From NCBI GenBank assembly GCA_009691845.1, contig SIAJ01000059.1, positions 1 through 35,892 of the forward strand: 35,892 nt of DNA, in the 5' to 3' direction. Shown here piece after piece: positions 17,273-26,760 of this stretch. The position numbers were made by a program, and so were the translations under genes. Within the stretch, counting starts at the first letter, position 1. Each line of letters starts with the position of its first letter. Below the pieces are notes generated by a model. It was not told the DNA's origin and did no database searches. It saw only the letters and a list, made by a program, of their open reading frames with translations. The stretch is from Gemmataceae bacterium (GTDB taxonomy: Bacteria > Planctomycetota > Planctomycetia > Gemmatales > Gemmataceae).

Positions 17273-17500
17273 CTACCGACGTGGATCACGCCGCCTCTCA
17301 ACTTGGCTTGACTTGCGGCTCGGCTTAATCGGAAGTCGGACCCAGAACGTTGATCCCTTGCCGACGGTTGAGTCGAAGCCGATCTCCCCGCCGTGAGCTT
17401 CCTCGACTGCTTTTGCGATTGCCAATCCCAGGCCGCTGCCGCCCGTCGCGTGCGTTGTTGGCGATCGTTCGTTCGCCAACATCGACTCGCACAAAAATTG
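17273..17500 (-). pseudogene. C-terminal fragment of a histidine kinase (HATPase domain)
   Basis: The minus-strand frame reads [20 protein letters not shown] and then [20 protein letters not shown], then [17 protein letters not shown]. This is the G1/G2 ATP-lid end of a sensor histidine kinase (family pattern [41 protein letters not shown]). The rest of the ATPase domain, the H-box and any sensor are missing. Upstream, the frame runs out of resemblance before the DUF1559 gene. It is a decayed remnant. Confidence 0.7.
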
Positions 17501-17550
17501 ATTGGGCTTCCCCTCTCGACAGTCGCCTGAAGCCACCGGCTGGAGAGAAA

Positions 17551-18423
17551 CTAGAAATCCATAGGAACCACAATCCCGTCCTCTCGGCCTGCCAACCAGC
17601 GGACAATATTGGGGTTCGTGTTGTCCTTGAACAGTCGCACGGACCCATCGCAAAAACCAAACTGCGCCCCGCCTGGATGCCGACTGCTAAAGGCCTGTGG
17701 AGCAGGTCCGTTCACCGTTGCTGTTGCGTCATCTACCCACCACATGACATCGCTAATCCAAATCGATCCGTTGCGAATCCCGGTCATGCCGGCCCAGATG
17801 CAGGCCCGTTTCCCAACCAGGGCATCGAAGAGACATTCACCAATGGCGAGCGTGTTGCTCGTCCCATCGGCGATGTGTCCCAAACGAACGCTGCTGTTAT
17901 GGTACATGGCACCGCCCATGTCCAAGTCCGCCGTGAAGTACGGGTAAGTTGTAGCCCCGGCAACCGCCCGGTAATTGGACATCGCAAAATCGAGCCGATC
18001 GGGATTCAAGTCCGGCGCGGCATTGGCAGGGCAACGGAAAAGTTTAAGCCGGGACATGCCGACCGGATGCTGGCCGGGCATTGCAGGAGCACTTCCCAAT
18101 CCGAAGAGGATGGTGTCCACTTGCAATAGCTTGTGCGCATTGTCCTGTTCGACATGGGGGAGGATGTGCGCGGACCATCCCCAACCGGGATTCGTGCCGA
18201 TGGCCGAGTACGCGGGAGGCAACGACCCTTGTACACCTTCGTAATTGTGCATTCCAAGAACCATTTGCTTCAGGTTGTTGGAGCACTTCGATCGGTTCGC
18301 GGCCTCACGCACCTTCTGCACGGCCGGCAACAGCAGGCCGATCAAAATCGCAATGATCGCGATGACAACTAGGAGTTCGATCAGCGTAAACGCCGTTCGA
18401 GCCTTGTACGGACGAACAATCAT
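17551..18423 (-). CDS. DUF1559 prepilin-type protein (intact)
   Basis: 290 aa. The N-terminus [20 protein letters not shown] is a type IV prepilin-like methylation motif with a hydrophobic helix continuing as [22 protein letters not shown]1559 marks follow: [44 protein letters not shown] and [20 protein letters not shown]. The family is expanded in Planctomycetes and thought to be pseudopilin-like surface or secreted proteins; individual functions are unknown. GGAG precedes the start within the palindrome TACTGGAGTA. The intact NNLKQ segment shows which codon is broken in the paralogue at 11916-12890. Confidence 0.92.
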   Translation of the reverse strand: MIVRPYKARTAFTLIELLVVIAIIAILIGLLLPAVQKVREAANRSKCSNNLKQMVLGMHNYEGVQGSLPPAYSAIGTNPGWGWSAHILPHVEQDNAHKLLQVDTILFGLGSAPAMPGQHPVGMSRLKLFRCPANAAPDLNPDRLDFAMSNYRAVAGATTYPYFTADLDMGGAMYHNSSVRLGHIADGTSNTLAIGECLFDALVGKRACIWAGMTGIRNGSIWISDVMWWVDDATATVNGPAPQAFSSRHPGGAQFGFCDGSVRLFKDNTNPNIVRWLAGREDGIVVPMDF

Positions 18424-18759
18424 GACATTACTCCAGTATGAGTGAAGAACGAATCCGCTCTAGGAAGAAGCCAGCCTTGTAAGGGCAGGAATGAGAAAGG
18501 GATGAAGGTTAAGAATAACCTTACAGCAGGGATCGTGTCAATAATGAAAATGGACTAATCCAACGAACACACAGCTGGCACACGAGGCCATCACGTCCTC
18601 ATCGGTGGGGCAGGCACGGAGCATTCCGGGAGCATTGCAGTTCAAGAAAGCCTTGGTTTCGAACGAGCCGCCTACTTCCACGAGACGGGACACAAATTCG
18701 CTCGCTGGCTCGATATCGTTTACTTCCAGAGGAGGTTGACTCCGCAATCTGTAGCGGAA
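18424..18759. other. Intergenic stretch of about 336 bases
   Basis: This lies upstream of the DUF1559 gene and downstream of the PPK2 gene. It should hold the promoter of the DUF1559 gene. A 69-codon minus-strand frame (18538-18747, TTG start) ends in CNAPGMLRACPTDEDVMASC and beyond. It has no ribosome-binding site or recognisable family, so I do not call it a gene with confidence. It could be the tail of a decayed cysteine-containing protein. Confidence 0.35.
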
Positions 18760-19674
18760 TCAATCGAGCCGCCATTCGTCCTCTCCGGTCAACGTTCGTC
18801 GGGCGTCAATCAGGGCAGTTCTTTGCGCGTCACTCACGACCGGAAACGACAGATCCAAAGCGCATACGGCTGACGTCACAATGTCCGCGATGAGTGCCCG
18901 CGCGACCCATTTGTGGTCCGCCGGGATCACATACCACGGAGCCCATTTCGTCGAGGTGGCATTCAAAGCGTCCTGGTAGGCCTGCATGTAGTCCTTCCAG
19001 AAGCCGCGTTCCTTCACGTCGTCCACATTGAACTTCCAGTTCTTTTCCGGCCGATCGATCCGTTCCAGGAAGCGACGCTTCTGTTCCTTCTTCGAAATAT
19101 TCAGGAAGAACTTTAACACCACGGTTCCGTTCCGCACCAGGTGCCGTTCGAACTCGTTGATGTCCTCGTATCGATGGGCCCAGAATTTTTTGCCGACCTT
19201 TTCGTACGTCGGGTGGCTCGCGATCAACTCGGGATGCACCTTCACGATCAGCACGTCTTCGTAATACGAGCGGTTGAAAATGCCAATGCGGCCGCGTTCG
19301 GGCAGTCGACGCGAACACCGCCAAAGAAACGAGTGATCGAGTTCTTCTGGCGTCGGTTTCTTGAAACTGTGTACATCGCAACCTTGCGGGTTCAGTCCCG
19401 CCATCACATGCTCGATCGTGCCATCCTTGCCGGAAGCGTCCATGCCCTGAAGGATGATCAGTACCGAATAACGATTGTCCGCGTACAGCAAGTCCTGCGA
19501 AGCGTGCAGGTGCTGGCGATTCTCAAGCAGGATCGCCTGGGCCCGTTCCTTGAGTTCCCCCTGGCCGAGTTCCATCATCTCGTCCGTACCGGCCCATTCG
19601 GGATCGTGATCCTTCAGTTTGAACTTCTTGCCCGCCGGCACGCGGAACAGGTCGATGACGTCGGAATCGAGCAT
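18760..19674 (-). CDS. ppk2: Polyphosphate kinase 2 family protein
   Basis: 304 aa from ATG 19674 (MLDSDVIDLFRVPAGKKFKL); upstream in-frame starts would run into polA. PPK2 enzymes move phosphate between polyphosphate and nucleotides. Motifs are Walker A QGMDASGKDGT (Lys83), Walker B-region FNRSYYEDVLIVKVHP, and the lid RRFLERIDRPEKNWKF, followed by WYVIPADHKWVARALI. Length matches short, single-domain PPK2 (about 270-310). The N-terminal region with KDHDPEW resembles the class that phosphorylates AMP and ADP with polyphosphate, but class cannot be settled by eye. It follows polA with a gap of about 73 bases. Confidence 0.9.
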   Translation of the reverse strand: MLDSDVIDLFRVPAGKKFKLKDHDPEWAGTDEMMELGQGELKERAQAILLENRQHLHASQDLLYADNRYSVLIILQGMDASGKDGTIEHVMAGLNPQGCDVHSFKKPTPEELDHSFLWRCSRRLPERGRIGIFNRSYYEDVLIVKVHPELIASHPTYEKVGKKFWAHRYEDINEFERHLVRNGTVVLKFFLNISKKEQKRRFLERIDRPEKNWKFNVDDVKERGFWKDYMQAYQDALNATSTKWAPWYVIPADHKWVARALIADIVTSAVCALDLSFPVVSDAQRTALIDARRTLTGEDEWRLD

Positions 19675-19747
19675 GGCACCGCTCCAGTTTACAGTTCGTG
19701 GCCGCCCGTCCGTGGGAATTGGTTTTCTGCGCAGGAAATGCTCCACG

Positions 19748-22609
19748 TTATTTGATCTCTTCCACCTCGAGCCAGTTCTTGCCCGAGCAGACCTCGACCT
19801 CCAAAGGCACATTCAGCTTCATCGCTCCGATCATCTCCTCGCGCACCAGTTTCGCAATCGCATCCACCTCCCGAGGCGGGGCCTCGAACACGAGTTCATC
19901 GTGTACGCTCAAGAGCATCTTCGCTTCGCGTTTCTCATCGCGAAGCCGACGATGGACATTCAGCATCGCCAGTTTGATCAGGTCCGCAGCACTGGCCTGA
20001 ATCTCCATGTTGATCGCCTCACGCTCCGCCTGATTGCGGCCGTGATAGTTCGTGTTCGATCGAATTGCCGACGGGTCAAACTTCCGGCGACGTCCCAGGA
20101 TCGACGCGACAAATCCATCCTGCTTGGCCTTCTTCAGGAGGTTGTCCTGATAGCTCAGCACCTTCGGATAGCGAGCGAAATACTGGTTGATGAACGTGTC
20201 CGCCTTGCTGCGCTCGATCGTGAGCCGTTCCGCCAGGCCGAACGCACTCATCCCATAAATGATGCCAAAGTTGACCGTCTTGGCCACGCGACGCATATCG
20301 CTCGTGACGGCCTGCTCGTCCACACTGAAGATCTGCGCCGCAACCAGGCTGTGAATGTCCCGCCCTTCGGCGAACGCGGTGGCGAGTGCCTCATCCCCGG
20401 CAAAGTGGGCCATCAATCGCAATTCAATCTGCGAGTAGTCGGCCGTGATCAATACCCAGCCTTCGCGGGGCAAGAACGCCTGGCGAATTTCACGCCCCAT
20501 GTCGGTCCGGGCCGGCACGTTTTGCAGGTTGGGATCGCTCGAACTCAATCGCCCCGTGGCCGCGACCGTTTGATTGAACGAGGTGTGCAGCCGACCGGTG
20601 TCCGGGTTCACCAACTCGGGCAACGCGTCGACATAGGTCCCCTTGAGCTTGCTGATCTGCCGATGCTCGATCAGCGACTTTGGAACCGCGTGCCCCATGG
20701 CTGCGAGTTTCTCGAGCGTCTCCTGGTCTGTGCTCGGTTCATCGCTCAAGTTCGTTCGCTTCAGGATCGGCAGATTCAAATCCTTGAAGAGAATCTCGCG
20801 AAGCTGCTTGAGGGACGCGATATTGAACTCCTTGCCGGCGAGCCGATGAATCTCGGTTTCGAGTATCTCCAGTCGCCCGGCCATGTCCTTCGACACGCGT
20901 TTCAGGAACGCCACATCGAGCCGAATGCCGGTCGCTTCGAGGTCGGCTAGCACTTCAATCAGCGGAATTTCCAGCGTGTCGTAGATGGTCCGCAGACCAC
21001 CCGGGTCGAGTTCGGCTTCTAGCTTGTTCGCCAGTCGCCAGGCCGCATCCGCGTCCTCGGCCGCGTAGATCGAGACCAATGCAGTCGGCACGTCGGCCAT
21101 CGACTTCTGGTTCTTTCCTTTGCCGATGAGTTGCGTGATCGAGATGTTCTCGTGCCCGAAGTATTTTCGCGTCAGTTCATCGAGGTTGTGCGTCCGTTCG
21201 CCGGAATGCAGCAGATAGTGGGCGATCATGGAATCGCCCGCGACCCCTTTCAACTCGATGCCGGCTGCCCGCAGCACGATTTGATCGTACTTGATGTTCT
21301 GGTTGACCTTGGCAATGCTCGGATCTTCCAGAATCGGCTTGAGTTCGCTGACCACCGCTTCCGGGTTGAGTTTCTTATCGCTCGCCGGGCCACGCACGGC
21401 CACGTACCACCCCTTGGTGTCCTCCCAACAGAACGCATAGCCCACAATCTTCGCTTGCAGCGGATCAAGCCCGGTCGTCTCGAGATCGATGGCGAACCGC
21501 TTTTGCTTGCAGAGTTGTTCCAAAAACTCCGACCACGATTCCGGATCGTCCACGAGTTTGTAATCGGTCTTCCACGAATCAACCGGCTTTTGCACGTTCG
21601 AGCCAACTGAAAATTCGTCGGTCCCTTCGTCCGAACTCTCCGCGAACAGGTCGCCTTGCGTCATGCCGCTCGCGGTCGCTGGTGCAGAAACGCGAATCGA
21701 CTTTAGCAGTTCGGTGTTCTTGGCCTGGCCCACGCTCTTGAGCGTCCCACGAACGCGTTGTGCGTAGCTGCGGAAGCCGAGTTCCTCGAAGATCGCGACC
21801 AGTTTCGGCCCGTCCCACGGCTTGCGGTGCCAATTCTCCCAGTCGAGATTCATCGGCACGTTGGTTTCCAGGCGAACGAGCTTGCGGCTCAATGCCAGGT
21901 CGCCATTCGCGATCGCCTTCTTGATGTTTTCTTTCAACTTGGCTTGTTGGATTTCATCGACGTGGGCGATCAGGTTTTCGAGCGTGTCATACTGTTGCAG
22001 CAACCTGGCAGCGGTCTTTTCGCCGACGCCTTGAACGCCCTTCACGTTGTCGGCCGTGTCCCCCACGAGTGCTTGAAAATCGACGACCTGATCGGGCCGG
22101 ACGCCCCAGTCCACGAGCAACGCTGGCGGATCCATCACCGTCTTCTTGCGGAGATTCAGCATGCGGACTCGTTCGCCGATGATCTGCCGGCAATCTTTGT
22201 CCGACGTACACAGCGTAACGTCGATGCCGCGTGCTGCCGCGGAAGCCGCAACCGTGGCCATGATGTCATCCGCTTCCCAGCCGGGAATCGCGAGGATCGG
22301 CAGGTTCATCGCTTCCAGCACGGAGTAGACCGTGGGGATCTGCAAGAGCAAATCCGGGGGCGCCGGCGGACGCTGAGCCTTGTAGGCCGGATAGATTTCG
22401 TTGCGGAACGTCGGTTCGGGCGTATCGAACGTCGCGAGCAAATAGGTGGGTTTGACGTCGTCGCAAATCGAGATCAAGTCGCGGGTGACGCCGAAGACCG
22501 CATTGGTCGGTCGGCCATCCGGCGCTGACATTTGCGGGATCGCATGAAACATCTGGAAGATGAGTGCATGGGAATCGAGAAGGTACAAAGTCGGCGGAGT
22601 ATCGGGCAT
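19748..22609 (-). CDS. polA: DNA polymerase I
   Basis: 953 aa from ATG 22609 (MPDTPPTLYLLDSHALIFQM). All three domains are present. The 5'-3' exonuclease/flap domain (about 1-300) includes GWEADDIMAT and VGDTADNVKGVQGVGEKTA. The 3'-5' proofreading domain (about 370-560) has intact acidic residues (FAIDLETTGLDP, and AAEDADAAW for the last motif). The polymerase domain has motif A ITADYSQIELRLMAHFAGD, motif B RRVAKTVNFGIIYGMSAFG and motif C LLSVHDELVFEAP. It serves gap filling, Okazaki fragment processing and repair. It is slightly longer than the E. coli protein (928). It is divergent from the S9 peptidase, with a long palindrome between them. There is no clear Shine-Dalgarno sequence at the chosen start. 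Confidence 0.97.
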   Translation of the reverse strand: MPDTPPTLYLLDSHALIFQMFHAIPQMSAPDGRPTNAVFGVTRDLISICDDVKPTYLLATFDTPEPTFRNEIYPAYKAQRPPAPPDLLLQIPTVYSVLEAMNLPILAIPGWEADDIMATVAASAAARGIDVTLCTSDKDCRQIIGERVRMLNLRKKTVMDPPALLVDWGVRPDQVVDFQALVGDTADNVKGVQGVGEKTAARLLQQYDTLENLIAHVDEIQQAKLKENIKKAIANGDLALSRKLVRLETNVPMNLDWENWHRKPWDGPKLVAIFEELGFRSYAQRVRGTLKSVGQAKNTELLKSIRVSAPATASGMTQGDLFAESSDEGTDEFSVGSNVQKPVDSWKTDYKLVDDPESWSEFLEQLCKQKRFAIDLETTGLDPLQAKIVGYAFCWEDTKGWYVAVRGPASDKKLNPEAVVSELKPILEDPSIAKVNQNIKYDQIVLRAAGIELKGVAGDSMIAHYLLHSGERTHNLDELTRKYFGHENISITQLIGKGKNQKSMADVPTALVSIYAAEDADAAWRLANKLEAELDPGGLRTIYDTLEIPLIEVLADLEATGIRLDVAFLKRVSKDMAGRLEILETEIHRLAGKEFNIASLKQLREILFKDLNLPILKRTNLSDEPSTDQETLEKLAAMGHAVPKSLIEHRQISKLKGTYVDALPELVNPDTGRLHTSFNQTVAATGRLSSSDPNLQNVPARTDMGREIRQAFLPREGWVLITADYSQIELRLMAHFAGDEALATAFAEGRDIHSLVAAQIFSVDEQAVTSDMRRVAKTVNFGIIYGMSAFGLAERLTIERSKADTFINQYFARYPKVLSYQDNLLKKAKQDGFVASILGRRRKFDPSAIRSNTNYHGRNQAEREAINMEIQASAADLIKLAMLNVHRRLRDEKREAKMLLSVHDELVFEAPPREVDAIAKLVREEMIGAMKLNVPLEVEVCSGKNWLEVEEIK

Positions 22610-22672
22610 GATGATCGAGTTGGAGAATGGACGAAGGTAGGTTACGAGACGTTCGCGAGACGGACAATCATC

Positions 22673-22707
22673 GTTTAGCGTTCGAGCCAGCGGCTCGAAC
22701 GCTAAAC
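22673..22707. repeat. Perfect 16-bp palindrome between polA and the S9 peptidase
   Basis: GTTTAGCGTTCGAGCC (22673-22688), loop AGC, then the exact reverse complement (22692-22707). It sits in the 160-base divergent intergenic region, so it is placed to affect both promoters or to be transcribed as a stable hairpin. Its outer bases TTTAGCGT also flank the palindrome at 3338-3356. Confidence 0.85.
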
Positions 22708-22770
22708 AAAGGCGACTCGTATTCATACCCTTCCTCCGACGGGGACCACCGTTCTCCTGGAGCTCATCTC

Positions 22771-24846
22771 ATGTATCGGGCCATCATCGTGTCCTTGACA
22801 CTTCTCATTTCCTCGGCCGGCTTCGCGGAGGAGCCGAAAGACCCGTTCCAGTGGCTCGAAGACGTGGCAGGCGAGAAATCGCTCACCTGGGTCAAGGAAC
22901 GCAATGCCGTCAGCACCGGCGAATTGACCAAGAGCCCCGAGTTCAAAGCGCTCGAAGAACGGCTGCTCAAGATCCTCGATTCGAAGGATCGCATTCCCCT
23001 GATCACAAAGAGTGGCCCCTGGTTCTACAACTTCTGGCGCGACGACAAGAACAAGCGCGGTCTCTGGCGTCGGACCACGATGCAGGAATATCGCAAGCTG
23101 TTCCCAATCTGGGAAACCGTGCTCGATCTCGATGAACTCTGTGCCAAGGAGAAAGAAAACTGGGTCTGGCACGGAGCGAACTTCTTGCAGCCGAAACACG
23201 AGCGATGTCTCATCGCCCTCTCGCGTGGCGGGGCGGATGCGGACGTCAAGCGTGAATTCGACATGAGCACCAAGTTGTTCGTGAAGGATGGCTTTCTCGT
23301 GCCGGAAGCGAAGAGCCAGGTGAGCTGGAAGAATCCAGACACACTTTACGTGGCCACCGATTTCGGTCCTAACACGCTCACGAAGTCCGGCTATCCTCGG
23401 ATCACCAAGGAATGGAAACGCGGTACGCCGTTCGCCAGTGCCCAACTCATCTACGAAGGCGAACCGGACGACATGCGAGCGATCGCGGGCTGGGATCTCA
23501 CGCCGGGCTTCGAACGTGAATTCGCTTCACGCCGCATCGGCTTCTATTCGGGCGAGACGTTCATCCGCCGCGCTGGCAAGTTCGTCAAGGTCGATAAGCC
23601 GGACGATGCCGATGTCAGTTGGCATCAAGACCTGATGTACTTCACTCCGCGAACAGACTGGAAAGTCGGCGACAAGACTTACCCGGGCGGATCGCTGTTG
23701 GCCGTCGATTTTGACGGTTTCATGGGTGGAAAACGCAACTTTGATGTGCTGTTCGAACCAACCGAACGCAAGTCGCTGGCCGGGTTTTCGCCCACCAAGA
23801 CGAAGGTGATCCTCAACGAACTCGATAATGTCTGCAATCACTTGTACGTGCTCACTCGATCCAAGACTGGCTGGAAACGCGAGACGCTGGCCGGTACGGC
23901 TCCGCTCAGCAGTGCCAACGCCTCTGCTGTCGATTCGGACGAGTCCGACGATTACTTCATGACCGGTTCGAACTACCTCAATCCGTCGAGCCTGCATTTC
24001 GGCACGCTCGGCGGCAAACCTGCTGAGAAGCTCAAGTCCGGCCCGACGTTCTTCGACACCAAGGGCCTGGAAATCACGCAGCACGAAATCGCTTCCAAGG
24101 ACGGCACCAAGATTCCGTACTTTCAGGTTGCCCGCAAGGACCTCAAGCTGGATGGCACGAATCCAACGCTGCTTTACGGCTACGGCGGCTTCGAGATTTC
24201 CATGTTGCCCGCCTACAACCCCGCAGTCGGTGCGGCGTGGCTGGAGAAGGGAGGCGTCTACGTCGTCGCCAACATTCGCGGCGGCGGCGAGTTCGGGCCG
24301 AAGTGGCATCAGGCCGCATTGAAAGAGAAACGCAACCGCTGTTACGAAGACTTTGCAGCCGTTGCGGAGGATCTTGTGAAGCGGAAGATCACGACGCCCA
24401 AGCATCTCGGTACGATGGGCGGCAGCAATGGCGGGCTGCTCATGGGCAACATGCTCACGCAATACCCGGACAAGTTCGGGGCCATCGTGTGTGCCGTGCC
24501 GTTGCTGGATATGCAGCGCTATCACAAACTGCTGGCTGGTGCGAGCTGGATGGCCGAGTACGGCAACCCCGACACGAAGGACTGGGAGTTCATGAAGAGC
24601 TTCTCGGCCTACCAAAACGTGTCGGCTGGCATGAAGTATCCGCGAACGTTGTTCACAACCAGCACCCGCGACGACCGCGTGCATCCGGGCCACGCCCGCA
24701 AGATGGCGGCGAAGATGCTTGAGCAAGGACATGATGTGCTTCTGTACGAGAACATCGAAGGGGGCCACGGCGGAGCGGCCGACAACAAGCAAGCCGCCTT
24801 CATGCAGGCCCTGTCATATTCGTTCCTGAGGAAACAGGTGAAGTGA
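22771..24846 (+). CDS. Secreted prolyl oligopeptidase-family (S9A) serine peptidase
   Basis: 691 aa from ATG 22771, with GGAG upstream. The signal peptide is MYRAIIVSLTLLISSAGFA. An N-terminal seven-bladed propeller region (about 25-430) gates a C-terminal alpha/beta-hydrolase. Catalytic residues are Ser552 in GGSNGG, an Asp in RDDRV (634-635) and His666 in EGGHGG. POP enzymes cleave short peptides after proline. The family reads as YGYGGFEISMLPAYNPAV and VVANIRGGGEFGPKWHQAAL. The export signal suggests peptide scavenging outside the cytoplasm. A strong hairpin follows the stop. Confidence 0.93.
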   Translation: MYRAIIVSLTLLISSAGFAEEPKDPFQWLEDVAGEKSLTWVKERNAVSTGELTKSPEFKALEERLLKILDSKDRIPLITKSGPWFYNFWRDDKNKRGLWRRTTMQEYRKLFPIWETVLDLDELCAKEKENWVWHGANFLQPKHERCLIALSRGGADADVKREFDMSTKLFVKDGFLVPEAKSQVSWKNPDTLYVATDFGPNTLTKSGYPRITKEWKRGTPFASAQLIYEGEPDDMRAIAGWDLTPGFEREFASRRIGFYSGETFIRRAGKFVKVDKPDDADVSWHQDLMYFTPRTDWKVGDKTYPGGSLLAVDFDGFMGGKRNFDVLFEPTERKSLAGFSPTKTKVILNELDNVCNHLYVLTRSKTGWKRETLAGTAPLSSANASAVDSDESDDYFMTGSNYLNPSSLHFGTLGGKPAEKLKSGPTFFDTKGLEITQHEIASKDGTKIPYFQVARKDLKLDGTNPTLLYGYGGFEISMLPAYNPAVGAAWLEKGGVYVVANIRGGGEFGPKWHQAALKEKRNRCYEDFAAVAEDLVKRKITTPKHLGTMGGSNGGLLMGNMLTQYPDKFGAIVCAVPLLDMQRYHKLLAGASWMAEYGNPDTKDWEFMKSFSAYQNVSAGMKYPRTLFTTSTRDDRVHPGHARKMAAKMLEQGHDVLLYENIEGGHGGAADNKQAAFMQALSYSFLRKQVK

Positions 24847-24865
24847 GCGGGCGGTGGCCGATGTT

Positions 24866-24899
24866 GGTTTCGTCTCGTTGCGATCTATGAGACGAAACC
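24866..24899 (+). terminator. Hairpin after the S9 peptidase gene
   Basis: GGTTTCGTCTC (24866-24876) pairs perfectly with GAGACGAAACC (24889-24899) over a 12-base loop, 19 bases after the stop codon. No U-run follows. It is probably a transcription terminator or an mRNA 3'-end stabiliser. Confidence 0.65.
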
Positions 24900-25057
24900 T
24901 CCGACCAAGTTCGATTCGCCAGCCGGCACCCGGATCATGCTTCTAACTTTCAAGCAGGTGGAGAAGAAGTAGAGACAAAAACGGAGCGTATGCTCTGCGT
25001 GGCCGAGATCGCGGCGAGCGGTACGAGCAAATCAACGGTTCTCCTGGAGTTGAACTC

Positions 25058-26515
25058 ATGTCTCGTGCCACGGTCTTGGGCCTCTTGTTGTGCGTAGCGA
25101 ACGCGAACGCCGCCGAGCGGCCGAACGTGCTGTTCATCGTCGCGGACGATTTCCGCACGGACCTCGGCTGCTACGGGTCACACGCCAAGACGCCGAATCT
25201 CGACGCGCTGGCCAAACGTGGCGTGCGCTTCGATCGGGCTTATTGCCAGCAGGCGGTGTGCAATCCGTCGCGGTCGTCGTTTCTCACCGGTCGCCGACCG
25301 GACTCGCTGCATCTGTGGGTGAACGGTACACACTTTCGCGATCGGAACCCGGACGTCGTCACCTTGCCGCAATGGTTCAAGCAGAACGGCTACGAGACGC
25401 GTTGCGTCGGCAAGATCTTCCACAACTGGCACACGAAAGAGAAGGGAGATCGTCGCTCCTGGACTGCCGACGAGTTCCTGCACTACGCCAATCACGGGGA
25501 CGACAAGCCGGAAGTCGCGGGGGAATTGCCGACGGACATCGCGAAGGGTATCGGCCGGAACTATGGGGCTGTGCCGGTGTGCGAGTGTCGCGACGTACAC
25601 GACGAGGCGTATTTCGATGGCCGCGTGGCGGCGGAGGCGGGAAAGGTTCTGGGGGCCGTGAAGGATAAGCCGTTCTTTCTCGCGGTAGGCTTTTGGAAAC
25701 CACACGCCCCGTTCAATGCACCCAAGAAATATTGGGACCTGTACGACCGCAAGACACTCCCCGCTCTCGATGCTTCTTTACCAAAGAACGCAACCGAGTG
25801 GGCCTTCCACGATAGCCGCGAGATTCTGGGCATCCCGCCCAAGCAGGTTTCTCCCTCCAGGGAGCAGATGGCCGAGATGCGGCACGGATATCTTGCCAAC
25901 ATCAGCTACATGGACGCACAGGTCGGCAAGGTGCTCAAAGCTCTCGACGAGCACAAACTCGCGGATCGAACGGTAATCGTGTTCGTCTCCGATCACGGCT
26001 ATCACCTGGGCGAGCATGGCTTGTGGGCGAAGACCTCGTGCTTTGAACGCGATGCCCGCGTGCCGCTGATGATTGTGCCGCCGAAGGGCAAACATGCTGG
26101 CCAAGCAACGAGTGCGCTGGCCGAACTGGTGGATCTGTTCCCGACGCTGACGGACCTGTGCGGCTTGAAGTCGCCGCCGGGATTGGAAGGGGTCAGCCTC
26201 GTCCCGGTTCTTGCTGACCCGGCGCAATCCGTGAAGTCGGCGGCCTTCAGCCAGCACCCGCGCCCGGCGTATCCGGATCGCACGGAAACCGGCCAGCCCG
26301 ATGCGATGGGTTACAGTGTCCGCACGGCAACGGCCCGCTACACCGAGTGGCGCGACTGGAAATCAGGGAAGCTGCTCGGGGCGGAGTTCTACGATCATCG
26401 GCACGACCCGAATGAACTGAGCAATCGTGCGAACGAGGGACCGCCAGAATTGAAAGTCGCTCGAAGAATGCTGTTGTCTGCATTCCCATCCGATATTTCG
26501 CCCTCGAATCGCTGA
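25058..26515 (+). CDS. Secreted type I sulfatase (iduronate-2-sulfatase-like)
   Basis: 485 aa. The signal peptide is MSRATVLGLLLCVANANA. The metal-binding start RPNVLFIVADDFRTDLGCYG and the formylglycine motif CNPSR (Cys68, with Pro70, Ser71 and Arg72) followed by SSFLTGRRPDSL define a Cys-type sulfatase that needs an anaerobic or FGE-type maturation enzyme. Later motifs are KPFFLAVGFWKPHAPFNAPK, SYMDAQVGKVLKALDE and VFVSDHGYHLGEHGLWAKTS. The overall pattern matches family S1_7 (iduronate-2-sulfatase). Planctomycetes carry many of these for sulfated polysaccharides. The exact substrate is unknown. GGAG upstream lies within TTCTCCTGGAG. Confidence 0.93.
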   Translation: MSRATVLGLLLCVANANAAERPNVLFIVADDFRTDLGCYGSHAKTPNLDALAKRGVRFDRAYCQQAVCNPSRSSFLTGRRPDSLHLWVNGTHFRDRNPDVVTLPQWFKQNGYETRCVGKIFHNWHTKEKGDRRSWTADEFLHYANHGDDKPEVAGELPTDIAKGIGRNYGAVPVCECRDVHDEAYFDGRVAAEAGKVLGAVKDKPFFLAVGFWKPHAPFNAPKKYWDLYDRKTLPALDASLPKNATEWAFHDSREILGIPPKQVSPSREQMAEMRHGYLANISYMDAQVGKVLKALDEHKLADRTVIVFVSDHGYHLGEHGLWAKTSCFERDARVPLMIVPPKGKHAGQATSALAELVDLFPTLTDLCGLKSPPGLEGVSLVPVLADPAQSVKSAAFSQHPRPAYPDRTETGQPDAMGYSVRTATARYTEWRDWKSGKLLGAEFYDHRHDPNELSNRANEGPPELKVARRMLLSAFPSDISPSNR

Positions 26516-26526
26516 CCGAACATAAG

Positions 26527-26620
26527 GTAGCCCTCTCGCTCCGCGAGAGGGAGGCTAGACGTCGACGAAACACGGAATCGTCGCTCGATCCGCTTTCCTC
26601 TCGCGGAGCGAGAGGGCTAC
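26527..26620. repeat. 94-base element with perfect 24-bp terminal inverted repeats
   Basis: Left arm 26527-26550 (begins GTAGCCCTCTCGCTCC) and right arm 26597-26620 are exact reverse complements. Each arm is itself a hairpin (CCTCTCGC, loop TCC, GCGAGAGG). The 46-base centre is unique. It lies between the sulfatase stop and the ThuA gene. The structure, two palindromic units in opposite orientation, is like a BIME/REP-pair or a MITE. CTCGCTCCGCG is shared with 15903-15922. Confidence 0.85.
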
Positions 26621-26760
26621 AATGAACCGGACCAACGAATGAAAGGGATCGTGAACGACGTTGCTAATTCCCGATCACCTGCCTTTTTTCGCTTGCAGCC
26701 ACGGCTCATGCGTGGTCTACTCACATCCATCAACGTCGACTCACCCGGAGACACTCCTCA

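Noticed and set aside
18538..18747. Small gene of 69 codons
   Set aside because: TTG start, no ribosome-binding site and no recognised family; mentioned only within the intergenic entry.
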